Shown here piece after piece: positions 1-12,900 of a stretch of DNA of 64,000 bases. The stretch spans positions 9,251,001-9,315,000 of the forward strand of contig OX387202.1 in NCBI GenBank assembly GCA_947561715.1, written 5' to 3'. Numbering within the stretch: the first letter of the stretch is position 1; the number at the start of each line of letters is the position of its first letter. The position numbers and the translations under genes are program-made. Below the pieces are notes generated by a model. The model saw nothing but the letters and a program-made list of their open reading frames with translations. It was not told where the DNA came from and searched no databases. Origin of the DNA: Ascidia mentula. Taxonomy: Eukaryota > Chordata > Ascidiacea > Phlebobranchia > Ascidiidae.

Positions 1-3000
1 TAATTTGTAAATGCGTCAAGCCTTACTCACAGTGTGTATTCCATTAAGGTCCAGTGCATTCCTAACTTTAATTTTAAGGTGAATTCATTTAAATTCAAAT
101 GTAGGGTACTTTTTGTGATTCAATTTTTTTGAAACGAACCTACATTTTGTTATTCTTTTTTTAGCAAAAATAATGTCCAACAGGGGGACAAAAATGCTCC
201 CGGTGGAGTGTCAAAGGTTGTTGTCTTGCAAATAAATTTGACTAAACTCTGTAGATAATTGGTGAAACTGACACAAAATCACGAATGGGGAAATTTCTTG
301 TGATTCACTTTTACACGGAATCACCCTCTATATTTTGGCACTTTTTCAATCAGATTTTCATCAACGCCCACCACCAATGGACTGCTTGACTCAAAACCCT
401 GAAAACCATATACTGAAACTTTACAAAATGTGCTGAAAATCCGCATCTGTGTCCATTCAACCTTAACACTGGCATCCATACATAACGCATTGCATTGTTA
501 CACATGATTTTACTCTGTTGCACAGGAGAGGGAAGGCCATATTCGCACCCAAAAACTTTTCTCCACAGAAATACCGATATGGGGCCAAAAGCAACTTCAC
601 ACATTCAGCATATTCTTGATTTATAGACATAGGCTGTAGGTCTGATTTCTAGGACTACAAACATTACGCATTATAAGCTTCAAACTAATGCTAACTATAT
701 ATGTAGGCCTATATATCTGCATATGTGAAACCTAATCTCTAAAGTGGACAGAATCTATAGCCCCTGATGTGGCACTGTCTTAAAACCAGCAAATATAGCG
801 GATAGGATAAACCGACTGACGGTAATCAGAAACACTTGGTTTCAAACATATCTGCATATGTTATACCAAGGTTAGTTTTGCCATACACTGGTATAACAAT
901 TTTTCCGGTAATATATCCGCAGAGTGCAACTTTGTCAGACTATGAGGGTTACGATATACTATTATTTTAAACATGAACAACTCAAAATACTACGCCACAA
1001 AAGCATGGCCTACAATATTTACAAAGTCGTCCCACATTGCAAATACTGTAGGCCATTTATCCGAATTGACATTTTCTCTTTGCAGTCCCGGCCAATAGTG
1101 TTTGTTAACTTCTAGTTTCAAATATTTTTACCCTGCACCTTCTTAAAGTTTACCCATACCTCACCATACGCACATTTTAGAGTTATGAGTTGTACATATC
1201 TTACTTGTAATCGAATATTAATGTGCGAATTTTGTACAAAGTTTAGTCTATGAATCAGACATAGACTATACATGGTTCGCATCCGGTGGTTTGTACCTAT
1301 AGTTTTGCAAAGTGAATTAATCTCTACATTTTCCAGTTGGCTGGATGCATTGTTGAATCTGATAGTTTGAAACAATGTGTTTTGTCTTCAGCTCACTGAT
1401 CATTATTGCGTCATTTGCTTCAGCTTTAAATAAAAACGAAAAAAAGTTCTGCATGTAATTTTTAATACACGGAGATGCAACAGTTTAAAGTACTTGATAA
1501 ACAAATATCGCCCTTATTCACACCACATTATATTAATGCTATTTGGGTAATATCCAATCACAACTCCATTCCATTAACGATGAAACATTTTTTGCACATG
1601 CCGTATAATCCTTTGTGTGCATTGACTAACTGAAAGGCCAAGTGTTTATTTCCAGTGCATAACAAAATGTCTTCGATGAATTGACACAACTGGCCTGCAA
1701 ATATTGTTGTAAACAAAACCAAAATGCAATTTTCCCCCTTGCCCCCACCGGATGCCCATGACCTCTCGCACTATCATACCAAATATAAAACCAAAACCAA
1801 GAAAACTAAGCACGGCAATCCAGACTATAGGCACTTTTCGTAGAAATTTGCAGATTTGTATTTTCTAATATGTCCCAACCGTTTTTATTCTGCGGACTTT
1901 ATTGTCGGTATCTTTGCCACGTATCGGCCTTAAAGTTAAGTCGCAGATAAACACAGCATAAAGAAATAACAAATGCAAAGATTATCTAAGTAGTAATTTT
2001 GATGAGGTGTGAACCCCGGCATAGTTTCCCAGTAAGGAATGGACCTGGGGGTAATGGTAGACAACGACACCCACAAAGTGTTTCTTATGTTATGTCTGCT
2101 TCCTAATTTTGTCTTGGTTGCCGTCACTACAGAAGAAAACAGCTTCACAAAAATACGACGTTGGAAATGGCATAATCGATTTTAATGCTCTTGTGGCGGT
2201 GTCAGGGTGGCATGTTGGGAAATGTTTTAAAGGGTATTTTGACAAGTTTTCTGGTCGTATCGGTTTAGTTGGGGCCGCAGATTTGTTGACGAAGTTATAA
2301 TTGATTTATGACAATGCATGTTAATATCTGTTTTCAATTTTTGGTCGGTAATTAATTTTTTTTTTGAGTGTACATTATTTTAGAAACGGCTAAGTTATGT
2401 GCGTTTAAAGTTTTTGTCGACGAGCGACGAGCTCTTTGGTTCAAAAAAACGTGAAGTGGATAAATAGTTGGTCGTTTTGTGACAGATATTCAAGCAAAAT
2501 TGGAACCTTAAACCAAAATCTAATTTCAAAGGTGAGAATTGCTAAACAACTTATTTGTACTGGTGCAAAAGTAGCGTGATTTTTAAGGAATTTGTAGCCA
2601 GTATGCGGTGTGCATGCCGAGCCGACTACCTACTGTCTTGTCGTCAATCGTGTTTTGCTATTGTTGGAAGTCTCGTCAATGGTCTTAAGCTCACTGACAA
2701 ATTCAAATAAATATCAAATGAGGTAGTTTGTTTTCGTTGCCGACTGTGTTTAAATCCAATCACTTTCACTGAAGGTTTTTTTTGTAAATCAAGTCGTTTT
2801 AAAAACTTTTTTTCCCACACCGTGTTAAAAGCTTTGTGATTTAAAAACGCACGTCAAAGAAGTTTTGCTGTTTCTTAACCTTCAGTTTACACTAAAAACA
2901 TATATATATAACTACAACCCAACCTGATAGGCCGAATAACAGCTGTGACCAATAAATTTTGAACTGCTTATGTTTCTCAGCGCCACACAATTGCCCATTT

Positions 3001-3951
3001 ATTCTCCACTGCCCCCATTTTTTGCAAACATTCTCGCCATGGGCACTGGTGCCTATTTTGGGAACCACTAGTCTACTTCATCTTTTTTCTTGTTGTATTT
3101 TGTTTTTGAACACAACCACCTCTAAAAACACTTATCCGTTTCACGAATTCTGTACAAAAATAGCCATGCTATAATGTTATTCAGGTAAATACTATTTTTC
3201 AATTTTTTTAATGTAGTCTTTATTTTGATAATCACATTTCAGCCAGACATGGTGCAACTAAATCATGCAGGTCTTGTTATTGCAATAGTCAGTTTGTGTG
3301 TAATCTGCACTGTAGTTCAGATGCCTCAATAATTTCTACCTTTCTTTCTTGTTTCAGCATGGTTTGGAGTTTTCGACAAAAGGATTTCCATTTGCTCTAC
3401 TGCAAATGTATATGTCACAGTATTATCATGTACCAGCGGTTTTAAGCCAAATGTACAAAAACTAACAACTGTTCTGTGTTTTCATTTGTTCAAAGTAAAA
3501 TAAATACAATAACATATGGCTTAAATTGAGGGTATATGGTACATACTGTGGCCAACTGCTCTTGTGTTTCTGCTAATGGAGCAGTTAGAAACCAAAAATA
3601 TGCTGAAAAATGTGGATTGTGTTTCTGAACATTGGTACAGTTATTAGTTAGTTTTAGCTCAGGAATTGACTGTCATATAAAAACAGATATATGTAGTTTC
3701 AGCATATTAGCTTTCTTCCTTTTTAGGCAAAGAGTGGAAATAAAATGGTTTGTTTTAATACATTTCATATAAACTGATTTTTCAAATCTTACACTCTTTT
3801 TATTTCATAATAAACCGTGTATTGTAAGTTTTATTAGTTCCCTGCACCCATTTTCCATTAAAAAATAATTTTCAAATTTTAATACAAATTTTGTTGTTGA
3901 TCAATAGGCAACTTATGTGTGTCAACCACCCAGTTGTCATTATTTCATAAC
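1..3951. other. Upstream region without a recognisable coding gene
   Basis: I see no conserved protein in this AT-rich stretch. A possible 5'-UTR exon of the next gene ends at 2531 (…CAAAG/gtgaga), with a possible acceptor at 3907 (…caatag), 44 bases before the start codon. This is inference only. Around 3055-3072 the sequence ggGAACCACTag resembles the end of a hAT-type element, but no partner end was found. Short open frames here have no recognisable composition or motifs. Confidence 0.5.
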
Positions 3952-6900
3952 ATGGAATCACCACAACCTCCAGATTTGGAACTAAGCAGTTCTCCAAAAC
4001 CTCCAGTACTTGAACTGGGTGAAATCAAATCACCTCAACCTCCTATCTTGGATATTGCCATTGGATCAACAGCTGAAGAACAGGTTTGACATATTCACAG
4101 ATATATTATGCTTGCTTTGTGTTTTTTAGTATTTATAAAGTTCTTTATTACTGCATTTTAAAGTTGTAATGTTTGTTTGGGATTCCTAATCTATTCCTCA
4201 CATTTTTGTCATTATCAACTTATATATATACACAGTGGCGGATCCAGGGGGAGGGGGGGTGTTTAGGTGTCAGAGCACCCCCCTCAGCATTTTGGCACAT
4301 TGTTTTGTGGGGTGTTCAAGTGCGATTAATTTCCCGCTACGCAGGAACGAACACTACGGTCAAGAGTTTGTCTCTGCTGTTTCTTGGTCGCGTGCGCTGC
4401 ATTCACATGGCGATGACTCTTATGAAACAATCTTTGTTGTGCCGTTGGTCAATAACTGAAACCGAACACCCCTCTCATATTTTTTCTAGATCCGCCACTG
4501 TGCATACATGTGAACTTAATTACTAGCCTCTCTTATTTGCAATTTCCATCACTCTTTTGAGTTGGGATGAATATATGAATGACCTCCATTTTTCACTCTA
4601 CAGGATAATAAGAAAACAACAGAAGATGAACCTGTTGTACAAATTTCATCTGAAGTTGATCCTTCTAACGAAGAAGGTGAAAATGGTGATGCACCTGAGA
4701 CCATTCAAGAAGAACAAAAACAAGATAATGCTAATAATGGAAATGATATTGCAATTTCAAAGGAACAAGCTGACGAGTCAGATGGTGAAATACGTAAGTT
4801 GTGAATGTGTGACAGGTTTGCAAAGCATAGATCTGCAAATGGTGGTTTGTAACACAAATATGGGTGGTTCAAAATTAAATATATAATATCGACATACTTG
4901 TGTTAATTTTCTTTCAATTATTATCTACAACAATGACTGTAGATACAATTAAAACGTTTGCAATTGAATTTCTCATCAGCTATAAATGATCTATACAGTA
5001 CTGTTTGTCCTAAACATAAAAAATATTTTTGTCGGTCGCGCAAAAAAGTACATTTGCTGGCCCCTGTTGTAAGGGATTTGCATTAAGGTGGCTGTACACA
5101 GAAATATAATGCATATTGTGTTAACGTGCATTAATCGCATGCTACAATCTTGGTGATTTTCTAGCAAAGTGTCTTTGTGATCAAAAGAACTGTTATATAC
5201 TAACTACATAATTTTTTCCATGTATTAAAATCAAGCCAAATTGAAATTGCATGTCTGTATAACCAATTTTTATCTTTGCCCAAACATTACAGATATTGAT
5301 ATTCACAATAATAGTATGATAAACTGTCAGTTTTAAAACAATAAAAATAATATAATGCATGAACACAAAGCATTGCAATTGTTGTGTTTAATGCTTATTG
5401 CAATTGTTCCAATTAATAATTTGTTTCTAGTCTACCTATCCAAGCTGGCAGTTTTTTTTTGTCATGATAAAAAAGGTTTATAGAACATTTATTTAAGAAG
5501 GTAAAAAACTGGACTAAGTTCTACAAATATACAAGAACTGTCATGAAAATTCCCTGCCTAGTATGTACAATTTCTCACCACAAACCAAACTCTTGTATAA
5601 ATACATTGTTAACTAACTATTGCATTCTTATTTACCATGCATTTTTGAAACAGGCTTGGTAAATAAATGATTAAATGAAGTCAGTTTTGACCTAAAACTT
5701 TACTGTTTTTTTACAAGAAAACTTTTAAACCCAAATTTTGTACCTTCTGGTTACACAACTTAGCTAGCAAAACTAGGAATGACATCTAAACAATACAAAA
5801 ACACACTTGGTCATGGTACGTCGAAAACAAATCGAAATGGATTTTGTGTACAGCCATCTTCTATTGCTTAAGCAAATGACAAAAAAATGTTAATTGCAAA
5901 TATAGTAATTCCTATTCTTTGTTGTTTCAGATGACTCAGATAATGAAACAGAACCCAGTAGTGATATTCCAGTTCCAGCTAAACCAGTTGTGAAAGAGGA
6001 TTTTGGTGTTTTGGCTGAAGTACGACCAGAATTGGATCAACTTGATTATGATGAAGATGTTGATGAAGAAGGAGAAATTGTAATCATGTTTGTAATTTCA
6101 ACACTAACATGATACATGAAATAAACCACTGTGATAAGATTTTGTTGTAGTAGATAAATTAAATAATATTTTATATTATAAGATATATTTTTTGTTTCAG
6201 TAATTTATTTTTGTTTGTCGAAGGTCGATGAGCCCTCAACTAAACAAGAGAAGGATGAGATGTCAGACGGGGAGGTGAGTGCTTTTACGGATCATGTGTT
6301 GGGGCTTGTTACACCAATGACATTTAATTGGCCCAATATTATTTGAAATTGTGTGCTTCTTTTTGATACTTATATAGTTGCTTTTAGGTGTGCTTTGTAT
6401 TTAGTGATAGATGCATGTTCACTTCTAGACTTAACAAAGATATTTAACATAAATTATGCAATTTTTACAGATTGAATCAAGTGATGGCGAAGTGCACAGT
6501 GGAGGAGAAAATAAAGATAAGGTATGACACTTTATAACTTTGCTGTTTTTTTGTAATTAGAGTTCATAAGTTCAGAAATCTAAGCTAGAAAGTTTATGTT
6601 TAGTTGGAAAATAATATACTAGTTGGTTTGTGCAGAAAATTGTTCCAACGCAAGGATTTTATCCTGATGACTTCGAAGAAGGGGAAATGGTTGATCCTAT
6701 CGGTGAGTAGGTGCTCGGTACGATTGTTATTCTACGAAGTTTCAGCCCAATTCCATTGCATAGTGAAGTAGTCTTGTATCTATCTGTTTTAAAAAAAAAT
6801 AACTTAAATCTACTGATATGTAATTGAACTGTTGTTCAAAGTTTCAAGGCAATATTAGTAATTATATTCATTGTGTTTGGTGTGTTTTGCTTTAAATATG

Positions 6901-9900
6901 CCAAAGCAGGGTATACATAGTGGTAGTAACACATAAATACTGTTAACAGAGGGGCCAGCTATTCCACGAGAAGTATGCAGGTTTTTCCTGCGAGGAAACT
7001 GTACATGGGGTGACAGGTGTAGATTTGTCCACCCTGGAATTAATGACAAAGGTATCTATGCAATCTTGTTGTAAACCACTAGCTCAGTATTACATGCTGT
7101 TTCAATTCCCTACATGTTGTTCAAACATATTTTTAATGAACATGAGAAAATGTTACGAAAGACTACAGGGGTCCTACAGAAGTCTTTTTTTTAAGTATTG
7201 TTAACAAATATTTTATTTGCTTTCATGTTTGAAATAATGTGATATCTATTGACAGGTGGATATAACATGTTTGCTGATGAAATGAAATCATCTGCACCAG
7301 AACCAAGACCTCCGCAACCTCCTCCAATGGAGCCACAGGTTAAATTGTTACATTTTTTAAAATCAGATATAAATGTAGGAATTTGTTTCTTGCAATTTAT
7401 TAATGCTGAATAATTACAGTTTTTATGTGGTGCTGTTGAATTGTGGTTTTGATAAGTTCACATGAATGTTTGCTTACATTAAGAATATTTGCTTTTTTAT
7501 CTCAAAAAGGCATTTATTACATTGGCTGCGATTTTGGTTTTTATTTATCACGATATGATCATGGAAATATTGTCACATAGAAAGTACAGCAGGGCATGGT
7601 TTTTTCACAAGCTATTCAATATTACTAATTTTCTGACACATCTTGCAGAATCATGGAGCTGTTCCTGGCTTCCCCGCTCTTCCACCTGCTCCAGAAACTG
7701 CCTGGGATCGTGGATTGAGGGAAGCAAAAGAGGTAGAATGTCAATGAATCTGAATAAAACTTGCTACAAAGAAGTACTTGAATAATAATTGTGATTACTT
7801 TTTTGCAGATGAGAAGGCGGGCAATGCAACGTAAAGTAGAGGAACCTGATTTTATGCGGAAGCGTGAAATAATTTCCTGTAACGAAGCTCTAAACATTGA
7901 TCGTGACATGGACTATATTGCTCAAAAGCCATTAGTTGATGATGCTCAGTATGTATAAATAAATTATTCTTAAATTTGTCTTCAAAATTGTCTTTTGGCC
8001 CACCAGAATCATATACTTAGAAATTTGATATTTACAGTTTATAGATATTTTTATTGTTATACTTAATAATAGGAAGTGTGGGGTCTGTTAGATTTACCGG
8101 ATTTAACATTCCAGTTCAATCATAATCTGCCTCTAGTTACGTTTTGTTTAACGAATCTTCAATGTTCCTTTTTTACTAGCGTGCAAAGCATAATATAAAA
8201 TGTATGGTTGCATACATATGCGTCGATTTAGGGGTGACTGGAGTGACATGTCACCCCTCACAAACAAACCGGGGTGACAACGTGTGTATTGTCATGCCTG
8301 AATTTTGTTTGAATTAAAAATTATTGTCACAAAAACCACACACATGCGTTAAGCTATAGTTTCAAACGACCTGTATTATCACGGTCACTATCATGCAAAC
8401 ACAAATAGTGTCTTGTGGATTGTTATGCAGCAAAGTAGTTGTTGTGGCATACTGGTAAGAATCGGCATTGTTGCATAATATATTTGTATGTACTTCATAA
8501 TTACTAAATCTGCAATAGACCGAGTGAAACAAAAATGTCCCGCTTTCAGTAAGGGGGTCCATAATTAAAGTGTTTAAAACTTAGTGCTTCAACAACATAG
8601 TTCGGTGTATAACCAAGTAACACGAAACGGAAGTTGTGCCATTTGCCTATATGTTTAGGGCGATACGACTGACTAAATGTTTTTTGCGTGTTTCTAAACC
8701 CTGGAAAAGTCACCTTTAATATTTTACAAAACGTTAAAAAATAGACGCCTATGGTTGCATATTGTAACCACTCAGCTATTTGGTTCTTCAAACACATGCA
8801 TGTGTTAAACATTTATTTTTTGTGATTTTCAAGTGGTTACGATCCACTTGGAGTGTTTGATGAGGATGATCGATATGCTGTTCCTGCTCCAGAAGAACTC
8901 AAAAGAATCAAAAGATTTGAATCGATGAAGATTTCGCATCACAAAGATGACAACAGGAGACCAAGTCCAAGAAGGGTAACCAGTGTTTTGAAGTGTTTAT
9001 AAATGTTTGGTTTGTTTACAAAGGACATGATTTCAGCAAAATTACTTTGATATGGGAAAGTATAGCCTGGTTTTTCTCAACGGTAGGTCAACAGAGTTTT
9101 GGGTCAGGTGACCAATAGAATTCTGCTATAGACCCTTAGCTTGTTTCCACTGTTGATGTGAAATTCTGGAACTGAAATTGGCCTGGTTTGCACCATGTGA
9201 TGCATTATTGCACAATTAATGGCCAAGAAGTTTTTAAACGTAGTTCTTTGTTGTGTTTCACTGGGTGCCTTTAAGCATCACAAACATATGATTGTTTGTA
9301 GGATGTTGACATGAGGCGTGGAGGCTCACCGAGAAGAGTTGGCAAAGATCGTCATCTACCACCTCCTGGTCATCCCATGCACATGCATGAAAGAAGGTAA
9401 ATTTATAAACTTCATTTCAGGGTCTGTGGTATCAATTGCAAGTATTTTAAATGAAAATAAGAAATCTATGCCGATGCTGATCAAATAATGTTGATTAAAA
9501 AGAGAAAAAAAAGAGAATTATACTGATGTAAATCCTGGAGACTACCTGCTCTATAATTAGGGCAAAAAAACACAATTATGCACAATTGTTTTGATTTTTA
9601 TTTGCACACATAATATTAAACAATGTTTGACTCCAAAATGATTGCATTTCAAATGAGTCTTACTTCAACTGTAATGACTGTGTGATATTTGAGCCTAGAA
9701 ATGTGACAGAAGTGAGTTTAGGTATTATTGTTATATATATTTTGCAACTTGACACAGTGTGGTGTTAAGTTAGAAATTAGATGGATTTTTTTTTAAGAAA
9801 GTAAGTTGCATTTTATTATTTGTACTCTTAACTCACTCCTTGCTTATTGTGAAAAAATGTCTTTGTAAAAAATTGCCAAACTTGTCAGATCACCACCAAG

Positions 9901-12900
9901 AAACTTACCTCCACATCATCGGGGTCCTCCCCCTCCACTTTCCCAAATGCCCCCAAGGTTTGGGGAACCAGATTTCCGTGACCAAGCCCCCAGGGACCGG
10001 GATTATAGAGATCGCCGCATGGAGGATGGGATGAGGTTTGGAGTTTACTTAATATTTGTTTTAATGCATTTGAAAAGAAAATATACCATATTTTTTTAAT
10101 TATTGTTAAAAATGAACCTGAGAAGCATTTGAGGTTTTAATTATTGATATAATCATGTTTTAATAATTTTGTGTTGGTTATGGCACTTAAGTGTGTTAAA
10201 GTTTATTTGGTAATTCTACATATTACAACACCAAAAAATATCCTGCATATGTGAGAAAAGTATACTGATTCTAAATTGCATTTCATGGTTTTAGAGACCG
10301 AGGTTATCCACCACGATATGATGGCAGACCACATGAAGCCAGAAGAATACCATCACCTAAAAGGTCTTTTCAGTATTCACACAACCCTTTTCATTGTAAC
10401 CACATATTATATAGTACAAGTTATTGTAATGGACTTGAATTTTATTGTATTCAATGATTGAATTTTAATCCTTAGTATTGAATGTGGTTGTATCTATTTG
10501 TACAGGGAAGTGGAAAGTAGAATTGTTCCTGTTGGGAAGAAATCAGATAATGAACAAGGTACCAACATTTAACTTAATAGCTTAAATGTTAGAATGGTTT
10601 TATTGTCTTCTGTATGGTTTTATTGTCTCCTTCTTCTTATTATTATTATTTAAAACTTGATGGTTTTGCTGAAATTTAGGAATTCCTGGTCGGGGTGATG
10701 TTTGGAGTGACCCTTGGGCTCGAGGTCGTCAGCAGGTCAAAGGTCGGCAGAGTAGAAGTTCGTCAGGTTCTTCTGGTTCAAGTTCTTCCGCCTCTAGGTT
10801 TGACAAACATAGCAATATATGGAAAAAATGTCATTAAATTCAAACAACAGGAAACAACCTGTTCTGTTTGGTGATATCGACAAATCTTTCTTTAAAAATC
10901 CAAAATTACTTACAAAAGTAGTACCGTATTTTACGGACCATAAGGCGCAATTTAAATCCTTTTTTTTCCTCATAAATTGATTGTGCGCCTTATAAGCCGG
11001 TGCGCCTAATGTATGGATGCTTTATTGCCTACACTCAAAACCAGTACCGATACTATTATTATATAAATAAACCACCGTCTTACACAATAAACTACGGTAA
11101 AAGCAACTAGCAACTGTGATATTCACTAGGCTCATTTTTTCTTTTGCTCATTGTACTATTGTGACTTGCTTACATTTATTACGTAACAAGTAAACTTTTA
11201 ATAATGAGCTTTATACGGTAACCCATACTCCTTAAAATACGTTGCGTTCTATAGCCCGGTGCGCCTTATGTATGAACAAAAAACTAATCAATTTATTGAC
11301 AGGGTGCACTTTATGGTCCGTAAAATAGGATATTGTATGATCATAGGCGCCTAGTCAGAGGGGGCGCCGCCCCCCAGATTTTTCAAAAAAAAGAGATTCA
11401 AATACAGTTTTTCGATACTTGATGACGTCATAGTAACAAATTATGACGTCATAATATAGTCGCCCCCCCTGGAAAAATGAAAACTAGGTGCCTATGTGTA
11501 TGATACAATGGCATGATTGGCAGGATCGTCCCACTGCACATGTCTTTTCTTATGAAAGAGTGGCAAAGATCAGTGTCGGTACAATATTAGATACTGACAA
11601 TATTGTTTAGTAAAAACATGATATTTATTTTGATTTTGGAAAATAAATGAATCAGACCCATAACAATATGTTACTTAAATGTTTTTAAAACTTGACTCAA
11701 ATATATCCTAATGGTAAATGTTGGTGACCTATTAACTTGGTGTTTGGCCACGTATATGTTAAAATATAATATAGCATTGTACTATACCTTCCATACCAGT
11801 TTAATCTGTTTTAACAAAAACATATTTGCAGATCATCATCTTCGTCACGATCAAGATCTTCATCGAGTGGTTCATCATCCTCAGGATCGAGGTATAAAGT
11901 TAATTCAATACTTTTCAACGGTTTATTTTGTGCTGAAAATTTATATATTTTTTAAATTTTTTGATCAAAAAGTCTGACTTATAACAGTCTTGATGGTTTC
12001 CTGTGTAAGATGTTTCACTTACTTTCTTATTTTTCAAGTTCTGGAAGTAGCTCAGACTCCAGTAGATCTCCATCACCCAAGAAAACAACAAAGAAACTTA
12101 CCAAGAAATCTTCCACTCCCGCCACTAAAGTTGCTGCAATCACTAAACAAGGTATGTGACATATTAAAACATTTAAATTTGTTCGGGTAAAGGTTATGAA
12201 AAAAAAACTAAATTGCCATTCTATGTGCTTTGTATTTTATTTAAATCTTGAAGTTTATTCTATCCATTGATTTAATATTAACACCAATGACATTTAATGC
12301 TCTCGTTATTAATTGCCTTTTTTCAAAAAATTGCACATTACATTCTATGATATTTTGTTAGCAGGTTTATATTTTTATATATAACATGGAACTTTTTTTA
12401 GCAAAAGGATCTCCAAAGTTGACTAAACCATCAGTTGTGAAGAAATCAAACCAACCTCTGTTGGAAGAAGTAAACAAAAATGGGAAACCACCAGTTGCAG
12501 TCAAGCCTCCCACTAAAGTAATTACATCATCTTGACCATTGACAAAACAAATTCAATCTCTGATATTACTATTCAAAAATAATTGTTATGCAGCTAATGA
12601 TTTAAATTTTCAGTGTTGTTTGAACATCCAATTTACTTAATGCATATTCTTGTATTATTGTTTTAAGGTGGGGGAAGCACCCGAAAGAGGCCGAGCAGCA
12701 ACAAAAATCAAAACCAAACAGCGATCGAGAAAGTTAGTAAATATTTGATTGTCTTCTAGTTGTTGAGACTTAATTGTATGCTTTGTCATTAAACTTGAAC
12801 AAGACAGTGACAATGATTTTTAAAGCAAAATATATTTGTATCTTAAAAACAAAGCTGGTTAATTTCAACCAGGAAATAAACGTTTCCTTATTGTTCTGTG

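Noticed and set aside
4173..4526. 117-aa open frame in ZC3H18 intron 1
   Set aside because: It runs through a hAT-type MITE with inverted ends and has no recognisable domain.
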